Positions 44,387 through 53,923 are shown, counted from the first letter of the stretch. The stretch: 64,000 nucleotides of DNA from Arcicella rosea (GCF_014204325.1 NZ_JACHKT010000014.1:62001-126000); one strand, 5' to 3'. Program-made: numbers and translations. Notes: generated by a model not told the origin, from the sequence alone.

Positions 44387-45862
44387 TTATAGAAGTTGCT
44401 GTTCCTCACTATTCACAGCAATTGATTCGGTTTTAACCTCTGGAATATCCCAACGAGGACTCAGCCAAATTAAAACCCAACTGATATAAACAATTGCAGA
44501 AGTAGGCATGGTATTCAATACTTCATTTCCATAACTACATAGCAAAATCCCTGCTGTTCCCCCACACAAAGCGATTAATTGGTTTTTCAGTACGGGGTCT
44601 CGGGTTCTCCAAATAATTCCTGATGATTTCCCCAGAATATAAAGCATGATACCGAACCACATAATAAAACCAACGATACCATACATTCCCCATATTTTTA
44701 CATAAAGGCTATCAGGTGGAATATGTGAAATATATTTATCAGCATTAAATTTTTCTCCCCATTGCCCCATAGTACCTACTCCTGTTCCGAATGGTTTACT
44801 ACCTAGGTAATCTCGTAGGATAGCTTGATTCATTAACCTTACTTGTAAAGACGCATCTTTGGGGTCTAAGGAACTCCTAAGGCGAACAATCTCGGCATTA
44901 CCACTTCCGATATTCGTGTACTTTAACATTCCTATAAATCCTCCCCCAACGATTGCACCAAGCAGTAGAATCTTTGTCTGTTTGATTAATATCAAAAACA
45001 TTAGCCCACCACCCACAATTGCGAAAAGTGCCCCCCTTGTTCCTGAGATTAACATTCCATAGAATAACAGTAAACCTGCAATGGCAAACCACGCTTTTTT
45101 TAGTAGTTTGTGGGGCCCTGTTGCTAAAATGATACATACAATTGCCAAATGTCCTTGCGATGCACCAAATTGCGCAGCATCAAAATAATATGAGAATATT
45201 CTTAACTTACCGAAAAGAATATGGGTTTTTTTCCCTCCTTCTTCTAGCCATTTATGTTCTGCTTCATCAACCCCCAAGTAAAGTTGTTTCATTCCATAAA
45301 GCGCTCCAATAACAGACATGATGATGATAATATTCAGAAACAAATCAATATCAGTTCTTTTATTGAGTATTAAAAATGTCAGTACTACCGTTAATACCCA
45401 GTAAAGCGTAGCTGACCTCATTTCATAAACCCATCCTAGAATACTCGGTCTTTCAGGATTACCTATCTGTATAAATGTGAGAACCATCCAAGAGATTGTA
45501 AGCCAAACTAAGTCATTATTTAAGTGTCTTTTCCTAAATCGATTTCTCTGATAAAATATTACAGCAAATAAAGTACTAAAAAGGATTGCCTCAATACCCA
45601 TACCCACTTGTAAACCAGAGATATGCTTACCGAGATAGGGCATAATGAAACAGTAAACCAAGAAACTAAGAATACCAACTCTTGGCTGGTAAAAAATCCA
45701 TGTGACAAAACCTATTGCGAAAGGGAAAACCAAAAAGAGAATTCCAGTGGCTACTCCATTTTTAGCGATGGACATCCCCATGAAAACAGCCATTGCAATT
45801 GCAACTAAAAGCCAGCCATTTCCCAGTTTGTTTCTAGAATTATAAAATAAATCTCCTCCCAT
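44387..45862 (-). CDS. O-antigen ligase / Wzy-like polymerase
   Basis: About 491 residues from the ATG at 45862; the frame is open 36 codons further, into the co-polymerase gene, but those residues are not hydrophobic or family-like. About 11-12 membrane helices are present, and a large periplasmic loop precedes a late helix cluster containing SGTRGALFAIVGGGLMFLI, the SxTRG-type segment typical of Wzy/WaaL proteins. It begins 16 bases after the Wzc-like stop codon. It would polymerise or ligate lipid-linked repeat units in the periplasm. Confidence 0.88.
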   Translation of the reverse strand: MGGDLFYNSRNKLGNGWLLVAIAMAVFMGMSIAKNGVATGILFLVFPFAIGFVTWIFYQPRVGILSFLVYCFIMPYLGKHISGLQVGMGIEAILFSTLFAVIFYQRNRFRKRHLNNDLVWLTISWMVLTFIQIGNPERPSILGWVYEMRSATLYWVLTVVLTFLILNKRTDIDLFLNIIIIMSVIGALYGMKQLYLGVDEAEHKWLEEGGKKTHILFGKLRIFSYYFDAAQFGASQGHLAIVCIILATGPHKLLKKAWFAIAGLLLFYGMLISGTRGALFAIVGGGLMFLILIKQTKILLLGAIVGGGFIGMLKYTNIGSGNAEIVRLRSSLDPKDASLQVRLMNQAILRDYLGSKPFGTGVGTMGQWGEKFNADKYISHIPPDSLYVKIWGMYGIVGFIMWFGIMLYILGKSSGIIWRTRDPVLKNQLIALCGGTAGILLCSYGNEVLNTMPTSAIVYISWVLIWLSPRWDIPEVKTESIAVNSEEQQLL

Positions 45863-45878
45863 TTCGATAATTTTAGCA

Positions 45879-48473
45879 TTACTGCTCAAAATACACCCAA
45901 GTATTTTTACCGTATTTTCTATTGATTTGATTGGATTTATCCTTTGCTTCGCTTTCTGTTCCAAACGCATCGTAAGCTACTCTTACAGTAGCATTTTTTT
46001 GTGTTGGACTGATTACCTGTGCATTCGCAAAACCACTTTTTTTCAGCTCGTCCATGTACGTTCTGGCATTGGCTTCTGAGCTAAATACTCCTGCTATTAC
46101 AAAAAATTGCTTTGATGATTGTAGTTCTTTGTTACTTTCTTTCACAAAAGCACTATCTACTACAGGTAAACTATTATCAAAACCTGATGTTCCTATCGAA
46201 GACGAATCTATCGTTTGTTGCACCACTTTATCTTTTACAGGAATTTCTTTTCGCTGATTTTTATACAAATAAATGGCTACTGTGGACAGAATCAATCCTG
46301 CTAGGATACCAAATAAAATGACTCCACTGACTTTATTTTTTTTAACTGGGTTGATTAGATTATCTTCCTCAATAAGATTTTTATTCTTTGCGTTTCTATT
46401 GATGGAATTTCTATTTCCAAATTCAAATTTAGCCACACGTTTAATGAAGGATCTGATAAGATTTCGTTTTTTAGGAACTTCACCGATGTATTCTTCTGCA
46501 AAACTTATATCTACACCATTGAGTAAAAACAACGGCTTATTCCCTGTTGTTTTGGTGAAAACATTCACCATCTCTTTGTCTATCTTTGTCCAAATTCTAT
46601 TAGCACGACAAAGCATAATAGTACAATTCAAACGTGGGAATGATTCTGGTTTGATAATCATGTTATCTAACGGCGGGAATTCTATCAATGAAAAATCTGC
46701 ATTGAGGCTACCATTAAAATCATAATCATTATTCCAAGTATGTGTTTCTACTGTATAATCAAGAGCCGTCAATTCTTTGGCTAACAAATAAGCTAAAGTA
46801 GATTTCCCTTCGCTTTTTTGCGTACTGATTAAACCGATAGTAATCGGTTTAACGGAAAGGTCAATTGTTGCAAGCAATTGTTGCATTAACCTAATATTTG
46901 ACTTTAGTAAAAAATAAGGGTTTTCGTTCAATAAAGGATACACCCCCAATAATGGTAAACCCACAATACTTTTAGCTCTTTGTGGTTCCATCAATGTTTT
47001 ATTGATTAAAGCCTGAGTAATAATTAAGGCTAATACTAACACAAAACCAACCATAAATCCTACAATTACCAAAACCAACCTTTTAGATGCATTGGGTCTT
47101 AAAGGCAAATATGGTGGATCTACAACATTCAGTTTGGCTGTAATTTCTGTATTTTGTTGATTAAGTTTAGCATCATTTAAACTACGAAGTAAATCCAAAT
47201 ATTCTTGTTCTGAAACAGAAATTAAGCGTTCTATTTTTTTGAGCATTGCACCTAAAGGGGCAAATTTTCTGTACTCTGCTTCGAATTCTGCTTTACGTTT
47301 ATCCATTACAGTTAAACGTGCTTTACTTTGTTCAAAAGCAATAGTGTTCCTAAACCATTCATCTAATACTGTTTTAGTAGGAATGCCATTAGGGGTGTTT
47401 GAATCTGTATAAAGATTATCCAAAGAAACTTTGAGCTTCCTTTCAAGTTGGCTTGCTGTCTTCCTCAAGCTATCTATTTGATCTTTCTTCTCACCTTTTT
47501 TATCAAGTACTTCACTAAGTGCAATTTTATTATAAACGTCAGATAGTTTTCCTCTTTCCTTGATTACATCGCTACCATATAAGGTTTGATAAGTTTTTCC
47601 TTTGATACTTTCATTCACTTTTGACAAAGATGAACTTAATGCCATTCTTTCCATTTCTAGGTTATGGTTCATCGCATATAAGCCTTCTCTTTCACCTGCT
47701 ACCGCTTTAGTTTGTTCATAGTAGTTGATGATGTCATTACTTTTATTAAATTCCATAAATAGCCTTTCAGCCGAATCTAATTTGGCAAAAGCTTTTTTGG
47801 TTTCTGTTTCAAAATAACCTAAAGCACTTACTGTTTGTCCTTCCTTGATTTCTCTGTTTTTGAGCATGAAAATCTCTTCCAACAATTCTATCGTTCGTTT
47901 ACAGATATAAGGATCGTTGGCTTCATAAGAAATCTTAATTAAATCACTACTACTAATTCTGGATGATTTTATTTTATTAAGAGCGTTGATAGAATAATAT
48001 CCATTATCTGAATTGATAAGCTTATAGATAGCATTCTCTTTATCTTTCGCCATATAAGCTTTGACAGCCTTCTTGGTTTCTTCCAGAGTAGGTTTAACTA
48101 GCTCTTTTTTAAGAGCTTCTGGTATTAATTTTTGAAGTTCGTCATAAGAACCCCAAGTAAGTGTTTCTGGGATATGTTTTTTAAGAAGGAGGTGTTCGGA
48201 TAATAAAGCTATAGCAACATCCATTTTGGTGTCTCTTGAATCAATTACCGACAAAAGGTTATCAAAAGCATTACTTGTTGCAAAAAAATCGGTTTTGTTA
48301 CTTCCACTCAAACTGTATCCAGAGGCTATTCCAGTATAAATATTTGATTCTGAAGAATAAACTTTCTTTTCTTTACGAGTAAAATAGAAAATAGTAAATG
48401 CTAAAGCCGAAGGGATTAGAATCAACCACTTAATATTTTTTACAATTAACCTTATAAAATGTAAAAAGCTCAT
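45879..48473 (-). CDS. Wzc-like polysaccharide co-polymerase with degenerate BY-kinase domain and C-terminal SPOR domain
   Basis: An 864-residue protein. A first membrane helix (about 15-32) and a long periplasmic coiled-coil Wzz/GNVR region (to about 470, ending PYLPLRPNASKRLVLVIVGF) precede helix two. A cytoplasmic P-loop domain follows (about 540-690): Walker A STQKSEGKST is intact, the Walker-B-like LIEFPPL has Glu for Asp, and no Walker A' ILLVDxD motif is seen. There is no C-terminal Tyr cluster. A third helix (SGVILFGILAGLILSTVAIYL) leads to a periplasmic SPOR domain (about 785-864, FFVIAGVFSSEANARTYMDE). It overlaps the outer-membrane protein gene by four bases (ATGA). Kinase activity is doubtful. 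Confidence 0.88.
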   Translation of the reverse strand: MSFLHFIRLIVKNIKWLILIPSALAFTIFYFTRKEKKVYSSESNIYTGIASGYSLSGSNKTDFFATSNAFDNLLSVIDSRDTKMDVAIALLSEHLLLKKHIPETLTWGSYDELQKLIPEALKKELVKPTLEETKKAVKAYMAKDKENAIYKLINSDNGYYSINALNKIKSSRISSSDLIKISYEANDPYICKRTIELLEEIFMLKNREIKEGQTVSALGYFETETKKAFAKLDSAERLFMEFNKSNDIINYYEQTKAVAGEREGLYAMNHNLEMERMALSSSLSKVNESIKGKTYQTLYGSDVIKERGKLSDVYNKIALSEVLDKKGEKKDQIDSLRKTASQLERKLKVSLDNLYTDSNTPNGIPTKTVLDEWFRNTIAFEQSKARLTVMDKRKAEFEAEYRKFAPLGAMLKKIERLISVSEQEYLDLLRSLNDAKLNQQNTEITAKLNVVDPPYLPLRPNASKRLVLVIVGFMVGFVLVLALIITQALINKTLMEPQRAKSIVGLPLLGVYPLLNENPYFLLKSNIRLMQQLLATIDLSVKPITIGLISTQKSEGKSTLAYLLAKELTALDYTVETHTWNNDYDFNGSLNADFSLIEFPPLDNMIIKPESFPRLNCTIMLCRANRIWTKIDKEMVNVFTKTTGNKPLFLLNGVDISFAEEYIGEVPKKRNLIRSFIKRVAKFEFGNRNSINRNAKNKNLIEEDNLINPVKKNKVSGVILFGILAGLILSTVAIYLYKNQRKEIPVKDKVVQQTIDSSSIGTSGFDNSLPVVDSAFVKESNKELQSSKQFFVIAGVFSSEANARTYMDELKKSGFANAQVISPTQKNATVRVAYDAFGTESEAKDKSNQINRKYGKNTWVYFEQ

Positions 48474-49234
48474 TTAATCTGCTGTAATAATGTTGATAAG
48501 TTCACCCCCACAAAAGCTTCTAACTGCATAAAAACAGTCTGAAAAGTATTCAATGATGTTTCGTATTCTATTTTTGCTTTGTTGTATGATTCAAGCACTT
48601 TAGCTTGTTCATCTACTCCAATTTGATTTTGGGCAAACTGTTTTTCAGCAATTATAAAACTAGATTCAACAGATTGTAAATTACTAGTACTTAATGCTAA
48701 TATTTTCTTAGCTAATTTAAGTGCTTGAAATCGGCCAATTACTTCTTGTTTTATCGTTAAATTAACGTTTTCTTGTTCTGCCAATGCACTATTAATCTGT
48801 GCTTGACCAGCCTTGATGATGTGTTTTCTATTGAGTACACTAATCAATGGAAGTTGAACGCCAATTCCTACATTATAAAATCCTGTTTGGGATGTCGTAA
48901 AACTATTAGCCCCCGGAATCACACCTGTTGGATTATTAACAGCAGAATAATTTGTTCCGTAGTTATATGAAGATGATGCTGCAATACCGCTGTATAACGC
49001 ATTTTTGCTGACTTTCAAGTTCGCATTTGCCACTTCTACTGCGGCTAAACCTTTTTTTGTCTGAGGGGAAAATTGAATAGCAGATTCTATCAATAAAACC
49101 AGAAAGTCTTCTGATTCTAACGCTTTTGCCATTAATATATCTGTTGAAACTGTTTGTGCATTTACTTCAAGGGTATTCATTCCAATAATAAAGAACAAGA
49201 CAATCCTGAACATATTTTTTTTTAGCCAAACCAT
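48470..49234 (-). CDS. Half-length TolC/OEP-family outer-membrane protein
   Basis: About 254 residues from the ATG at 49234, with a basic start and signal peptide (NMFRIVLFFIIGMNTLEVNAQ). The mature part has one outer-membrane efflux protein repeat: long helices (LAAVEVANANLKVSKNALYS, EVIGRFQALKLAKKILALS) around short beta strands (FYNVGIGVQLPLISV). Normal TolC-type proteins are 400-500 residues with two repeats, so this is about half size, with no sign of a broken second half. It is translationally coupled to the Wzc-like gene and may form the outer-membrane exit. Confidence 0.85.
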   Translation of the reverse strand: MVWLKKNMFRIVLFFIIGMNTLEVNAQTVSTDILMAKALESEDFLVLLIESAIQFSPQTKKGLAAVEVANANLKVSKNALYSGIAASSSYNYGTNYSAVNNPTGVIPGANSFTTSQTGFYNVGIGVQLPLISVLNRKHIIKAGQAQINSALAEQENVNLTIKQEVIGRFQALKLAKKILALSTSNLQSVESSFIIAEKQFAQNQIGVDEQAKVLESYNKAKIEYETSLNTFQTVFMQLEAFVGVNLSTLLQQIK

Positions 49235-49394
49235 AAAAAAACATTTTAAAAACTTCAAAAATATAACAATTTCTTGTACACAAGCCAAAGCGAATCAAAT
49301 TGTTATGTATTACAATATAGCAAATATACACTGATTTAAACAAGTATATTAAATCCGTATGTTAATCCTATAAAGGATTTCTATTGCTAAAAGA

Positions 49395-49766
49395 CTAGAT
49401 TCCCTCTTCGTCCATTCGTTTCAAATCTTCAATCACAATCTGTTTCACCTTGGCCACTTCTGGCAAAAGTTCGTTGTAACGTCTTATCAATTCTTCGCCT
49501 GTTGGGTTACCTTTTGCATAAAGTTCATATTCATGAATCTTAGGGCTGATGTCAGGGAAACCAATCATCGAAAAACAAGGCTTAAATTGATGTGCCAATC
49601 CGCCCACTACAGCAAAGTTATTTTGTTGTAATTTAGCTTGAATATCTTCCCAAATAGGTAAGCTGTCTTCTAAAAAAGACTCAAACATTATTTTTACAAT
49701 CGTTATATCATCTCCGTAAATATTGTTTAAATGACTAACGTTAATTTGAGCATTAAAGCTGAACAT
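49395..49766 (-). CDS. Stand-alone Hpt (histidine phosphotransfer) protein
   Basis: A 123-residue all-helical protein. The helix GLAHQFKPCFSMIGFPDI carries His59 in the Hpt signature (AHxxK...IG). It would accept a phosphoryl group from a hybrid kinase or receiver and pass it on. It is encoded immediately upstream of the exopolysaccharide operon on the same strand (about 160 bases), and a receiver protein and a receiver-sugar transferase fusion lie at 62.6-64 kb. No sensor kinase is in the window. Confidence 0.87.
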   Translation of the reverse strand: MFSFNAQINVSHLNNIYGDDITIVKIMFESFLEDSLPIWEDIQAKLQQNNFAVVGGLAHQFKPCFSMIGFPDISPKIHEYELYAKGNPTGEELIRRYNELLPEVAKVKQIVIEDLKRMDEEGI

Positions 49767-50050
49767 ATCTTTAGATTGTTTCTAATAATTAGTTGACAAA
49801 AACTATACCACAAAAATGACTGAATTAAAAAAAACGTGATGTTTGAAGAATTACTTTAGAATCATCAAAAACAATATTTCATCCAACGGTCATTTTATAA
49901 CTTTTAAAAGTACAGAAAAGCCCACAAAATTAAAATTTATCCCTAAGTATTTTGAAGATTTATTTGAACGCCATGCCATAAAAACATTCTTCTGAAATAA
50001 TTTATTGAGACACTTCATCGAAACACACTAATAGTCAGATATTTATAAAA
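49767..50050. other. Intergenic region, no gene recognised
   Basis: AT-rich with no plausible ORF or RNA gene. It probably contains the promoter for the minus-strand Hpt gene. Confidence 0.5.
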
Positions 50051-50098
50051 AAATAGACTGATGATTATCGGAATGTTTTCCAATATCATCAGCCTATT
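50051..50098 (-). terminator. Terminator after GH5-like gene
   Basis: On the minus strand, AAATAGGCTGATGATATTGG pairs with CCGATAATCATCAGTCTATTT with a few mismatches, followed by TTTTATAAAT. It lies about 20 bases after the stop codon. Confidence 0.7.
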
Positions 50099-50117
50099 TT
50101 AAAATCATGAAAAATGT

Positions 50118-51191
50118 TTACTTCTTGCCTGTCAGGTCTTTAATTACCTGTACTTCATCTTGTTTATAAGGCGTTCCGTCGGGTCTGAAAATATCATGAA
50201 ACCATAATTCTGGTTCATTGCCATTTGGCATTGGCTTATCCCAAGCATAAATGGTATTGGTTTTCCCAGCTACTAAGCCCCAATTATAAGCTGCGATATT
50301 TTCTTTTTTCAAAATAGGCATGATATTGCTGAACAAACTATTTCTGCTTCTTGCCATGTATTCTGTACAAAGTAATGGACGCTGAGAAAGTGATTTTAGC
50401 TTTTCAATATCCTTGGTATGGTTTTCGGTATCGCCATAATTATGGTAAGTAGTTACGTCTGAATTTTTGATTTGGAAGTCAGATAATTCTTTCAATTTCC
50501 AATCCCAAACACCCGCTGAAAGTGGCTGGCTTGGATTTGCTTCTCTTCCCCAAACGAATACTTTTTCTACTAATGGCATACTACGATTGCCATAACCAGA
50601 ATTGCCCGGTTCGTTATACAAATCCCACAATACGATTCGCTTATCGTTTTTAAAGCTTGCTAAAATATCTTTTACATAAGCTTCTAATTTTTCAATTACT
50701 TGTGGTTCTGTAAAAATCAATTCACCTGGGTCACGAACCCATCCAGAATTATGAACGCCCGGTTTAGGATCTGGCTGTTTTCCAACGCTATAAGTTGGAT
50801 TCCAGCAATCATCAAACAATACAAAAAGTGTAGAAATATGATGTTTATCGGCAATTTTCAAATACTGATTGACACGATTTTTAAAGCCTTTTGGATCTAC
50901 TTCCCACGCTAAATGATGTAAATATACTCGCATTGAGTTCATTCCGATACTTTCGGCATAACCCAATTCTCGGTCGATAGTTACAGGATCAAAACTTTCG
51001 GCTTGCCACATTTCTAATTGGTTGATGGCAGTACTTGGGATAAAATCGCTGCCTCGTAGCCAACCTTTGGTTTTGTACCAAGCATTGGCTTTTTCGACTG
51101 ACCAAATTTCTCTCGCTTTCGTCTGAGCGACGATGCTCTGAGCTAATAAACTGAAAGCCAATAGGCTAAGTAATGTTTTGAAAATCCTCAT
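50118..51191 (-). CDS. Secreted glycoside hydrolase, GH5-like (cellulase/mannanase/xylanase type)
   Basis: A 357-residue secreted TIM-barrel hydrolase. A signal peptide (MRIFKTLLSLLAFSLLAQSIVAQ) is followed by ELGYAESIGMNSMRVYLHHL, LFDDCWNP, the acid/base Glu in VLWDLYNEPGNSGYG, and the nucleophile in LLCTEYMAR. These are the GH5/clan-A positions. Annotated relatives are often called 1,4-beta-xylanase, but the substrate cannot be fixed here. It is 83 bases downstream of a carboxylesterase gene on the same strand, an arrangement that would suit breakdown of acetylated polysaccharide. Confidence 0.88.
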   Translation of the reverse strand: MRIFKTLLSLLAFSLLAQSIVAQTKAREIWSVEKANAWYKTKGWLRGSDFIPSTAINQLEMWQAESFDPVTIDRELGYAESIGMNSMRVYLHHLAWEVDPKGFKNRVNQYLKIADKHHISTLFVLFDDCWNPTYSVGKQPDPKPGVHNSGWVRDPGELIFTEPQVIEKLEAYVKDILASFKNDKRIVLWDLYNEPGNSGYGNRSMPLVEKVFVWGREANPSQPLSAGVWDWKLKELSDFQIKNSDVTTYHNYGDTENHTKDIEKLKSLSQRPLLCTEYMARSRNSLFSNIMPILKKENIAAYNWGLVAGKTNTIYAWDKPMPNGNEPELWFHDIFRPDGTPYKQDEVQVIKDLTGKK

Positions 51192-51273
51192 ACAGTTAAA
51201 TAGTTTATTTTGTCAACAAAATAAATCAAAACTACTACTGTAGTAGCCTGATTTATCTTGCTTACTATCAATA

Positions 51274-52914
51274 TTACTTCGCTGATGTTATTTCCAATAA
51301 ATCTTTATCATGATGAAACTTTTGAACGCATTGATTATCAAAAATCATCGTCGCACCATTTTCAGCAGAGTATTTTTGCCAAGTTGGTAAACCTTTATGA
51401 TTAGGATTTCCAGATTTTGCAAAATTTATCCAAGCCTGACTCATTTTATTTGAAAGCACATAAGCCGAAGCACCACCGCCAGTCATTTCTTCGCAACGAG
51501 CGATGTTATTAAAAATGAACGGTATTTCGATACAGTGAATCGCCTTGTACATTCCATCCATTACGGGCGACTGCCAATTAAACATATACATATAAACTGG
51601 AGCAGCATCGGCTGTTGCTTTCATATTAGCTTGTTTTACAGCTCCTGGGCGGAACATTGTTAAGTCAATATCTATCAAATCTGATGGTTTCGTTGTATTT
51701 GGATAAGCTTTTTCCACTGCTTTTAAATAAGCTTCGGTTTTATCTCCATACTTTTTCTGTAAAAATGCCTTGGCTTCTTCGGTAGAAAAACTTCTAATGG
51801 CAGGGTTAATCAACGAAGCCATGAACTCATTTTTTGTTGACCCAATCAACATAGGAACATCTTTAGAAATGGCTAAACCTGCTGGGTCAACTTGTTGGTA
51901 AGGCAAGTAATTTCCATCCTGACTTGGTCCCCAGCCTAATCCGCCACCTACGAATGCTTTTCCTTCTGCTTTCATTTGAGCTTGTACTTTTTGTTGAGCT
52001 ATTTTGCCAGCAGCATTCAATTTTTCGTATGATATTTTTTGTAAAGAATCTACTTGATTTGGTTTTAAACCCAATTCCTCAAGTAAAGCGGCACTTACTT
52101 TCTGAGCGTTTTCTTTTTCTAAAAAGCTAGTTCTGTAACTTCCACTCTGTACAATAGCTTTATGAAAAAGTCCTTTCGCCGAAGGTGCATACATTAAAGT
52201 AGTTACTTTCGCTCCACCTCCCGACTGTCCGAAAATGGTTACATTATTTGGGTCGCCACCGAAATTTGCAATGTTGTCTCTCACCCAATGCAAAGCCGCT
52301 TCTAAATCCATAACGCCAACATTGGCAGAAGATTTATATTTTTCGCCATAAGCTGATAAATCGCAAAAGCCCAAAATATTCAAACGATGATTCAATGAAA
52401 CCACGACAACATCGCCTTTTTTACTCAGGTTTTCTCCATCATAAGACGGCAATTCAATCGAAGAACCAGCTGTAAAACCACCACCATGCAACCAAACCAT
52501 TACTGGTCGTTTCTTATTATCATTAATGCCTGAAGTCCAAACATTTAAGCTTTGGCAATTTTCGTTGGTATAACCCCAGTTATGATTGAAGGCAAATTCT
52601 AGTACATCATTCACGGAAGTAGTAGCGTCCATCGGACAAACCGGGCCGTAAGTCATCGAACTTCTTACATCCGACCAAGGCTTTGGTTTACTTGGAGGCA
52701 TAAAACGCTCAGATTCTGCATAAGGAATACCTTTATAGGTATAAGTACCTTTATGAATATAGCCTCTTACTTTTCCAGAACCCGTTTGCACAACTGCCGT
52801 AGAAGCATTAGCAATTATGGCATCGGCTGGAGCAGTACTTTTCTGACTAAAACTCGTCATGGGCAACAAACCGATAACAGACAATAACAAGAGTGATAAA
52901 GTTTTCTTTTTCAT
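51274..52914 (-). CDS. Type-B carboxylesterase (para-nitrobenzyl-esterase-like)
   Basis: A 546-residue secreted alpha/beta hydrolase. A signal peptide (about 1-23) is followed by YKGIPYAESERFMPP, ENCQSLNVWT and RPVMVWLHGGGFTAGSS (oxyanion hole). The nucleophile is Ser in VTIFGQSGGGAKVT; the acid Glu is in IGSTKNEFMASL and the His in KAIHCIEIPFIF. These are the classic carboxylesterase family signatures. It likely acts in the periplasm on acyl or aryl esters. It probably shares a transcript with the GH5-like gene downstream. Confidence 0.92.
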   Translation of the reverse strand: MKKKTLSLLLLSVIGLLPMTSFSQKSTAPADAIIANASTAVVQTGSGKVRGYIHKGTYTYKGIPYAESERFMPPSKPKPWSDVRSSMTYGPVCPMDATTSVNDVLEFAFNHNWGYTNENCQSLNVWTSGINDNKKRPVMVWLHGGGFTAGSSIELPSYDGENLSKKGDVVVVSLNHRLNILGFCDLSAYGEKYKSSANVGVMDLEAALHWVRDNIANFGGDPNNVTIFGQSGGGAKVTTLMYAPSAKGLFHKAIVQSGSYRTSFLEKENAQKVSAALLEELGLKPNQVDSLQKISYEKLNAAGKIAQQKVQAQMKAEGKAFVGGGLGWGPSQDGNYLPYQQVDPAGLAISKDVPMLIGSTKNEFMASLINPAIRSFSTEEAKAFLQKKYGDKTEAYLKAVEKAYPNTTKPSDLIDIDLTMFRPGAVKQANMKATADAAPVYMYMFNWQSPVMDGMYKAIHCIEIPFIFNNIARCEEMTGGGASAYVLSNKMSQAWINFAKSGNPNHKGLPTWQKYSAENGATMIFDNQCVQKFHHDKDLLEITSAK

Positions 52915-52996
52915 GATAAATAGACGATTGATATAAAATTGAGTTTTGAAAGGTAAAAAGTTTCTATTGTCTCATTGTGAGACTTTAAAAAGTAAA

Positions 52997-53038
52997 AGTC
53001 TGAAATAATATTGGAATTATTCAATATTATTTCAGACT
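52997..53038 (-). terminator. Terminator after higBA
   Basis: AGTCTGAAATAATATTG and CAATATTATTTCAGACT are perfect 17-bp arms around an 8-base loop, about 30 bases after the antitoxin stop codon. Confidence 0.8.
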
Positions 53039-53068
53039 TAATGTTAAAAAGAGAAGATTTTAAATTAA

Positions 53069-53428
53069 TTAACCCAATAAAGTACTTGCAGGTATGCCCA
53101 AATCTTTGTGGAGAAATTTCAAAAAGTTAACACTCATTTGTTTTTTGCCAGATAACATTTCAGAAATAGTACTTTTACTGATGCCAAATCGCTGTGCTAA
53201 TGCAGTCTGGGTAAGTCCTTGTTCTTCCATTTCGTATTTCAATGCTTCAATCGCAGTAAGTGGCTGGATTTTATAATGCTTTTGTTCATATTCATGCACC
53301 AGTAAAGACCATACTTCTAAAGCATCACCTTCAGGAGTATTTGGTTTTGCATGAAAAATGCTTGCTAATATTTTCAAAGCAAGTTCATAGTCTTGCTCAT
53401 TTTTGATTGGCTTAATTATTTCCATCAT
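53069..53428 (-). CDS. higA: HigA-type antitoxin (XRE helix-turn-helix)
   Basis: A 119-residue antitoxin. The C-terminal half is an XRE-type helix-turn-helix: GLTQTALAQRFGISKSTISEML followed by SGKKQMSVNFLKFLHKDLGI. The N-terminal half (ILASIFHAKPNTPEGDALEV) matches the HigA group that occurs with RelE-like toxins. It begins 2 bases after the toxin gene, in the toxin-first order typical of higBA. It should neutralise the toxin and repress the operon. Confidence 0.92.
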   Translation of the reverse strand: MMEIIKPIKNEQDYELALKILASIFHAKPNTPEGDALEVWSLLVHEYEQKHYKIQPLTAIEALKYEMEEQGLTQTALAQRFGISKSTISEMLSGKKQMSVNFLKFLHKDLGIPASTLLG

Positions 53429-53430
53429 GA

Positions 53431-53736
53431 TTATGAATTAAAATCAATTGTTCTTGCATCTATTTTATCGTACTCTTTATGTGTGCCTACAAACTTGACA
53501 AAACATAATTGGTAATCATAATTGAAGGAAGCGATTAGCCTAAACTTATTTTTGGCGATATTGAAAACGATTCTCTCGTTTCCTACATAATCGGCTCCTT
53601 TGAAATCTGTAATTACTGCTTGTGGGTTTGAATAATTTTTTACTTCGATTTTGCCATACCAGTATCTCAAACCAATTTCTGCTTCAGGAAATTTTTCCCA
53701 AAATGTTTTCAGTGTTTTTAAAGCTATTATTCTCAT
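53431..53736 (-). CDS. higB: HigB-type mRNA-interferase toxin (RelE superfamily)
   Basis: A 101-residue toxin: MRIIALKTLKTFWEKFPEAE, GADYVGNERIVFNIAKNKFRLI and LCFVKFVGTHKEYDKIDART match the HigB/RelE-like family that cuts mRNA on the ribosome. The conserved Arg and Lys in the NERIVFNIAKNKFRL block and the His/Tyr of THKEYD are present, so it looks functional. It is encoded upstream of its antitoxin, and a tyrosine recombinase gene diverges 187 bases away. Confidence 0.92.
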   Translation of the reverse strand: MRIIALKTLKTFWEKFPEAEIGLRYWYGKIEVKNYSNPQAVITDFKGADYVGNERIVFNIAKNKFRLIASFNYDYQLCFVKFVGTHKEYDKIDARTIDFNS

Positions 53737-53889
53737 AAAATATAGGATGACAAAGAATGTTCGCTAATCGAGAACTTTAGACAAAGTTATATGATTTAGT
53801 AAAAAATTATACATTACTGGTTTATTATTTCACGGAAGTTTTTGAATTTATTTTTACTTCCGATAATTAAACATTATCAAAACTAAAAC

Positions 53890-53897
53890 TATATTTG
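53890..53897 (+). promoter_or_regulatory. Candidate -7 element TATATTTG of the recombinase gene
   Basis: Exact match to TAnnTTTG, 27 bases before the ATG. No clear -33 partner was found. Confidence 0.3.
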
Positions 53898-53923
53898 TAG
53901 CGATTAAAAACAAAAGCCAGATC

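Noticed and set aside
46273-46725. 150-codon plus-strand ORF inside the Wzc-like gene
   Set aside because: Antisense to the P-loop and membrane region; hydrophobicity arises from the complementary strand.
45879-48473. Calling the co-polymerase an active tyrosine kinase
   Set aside because: Walker A' and the Tyr cluster are not visible, so only a degenerate P-loop domain can be claimed.
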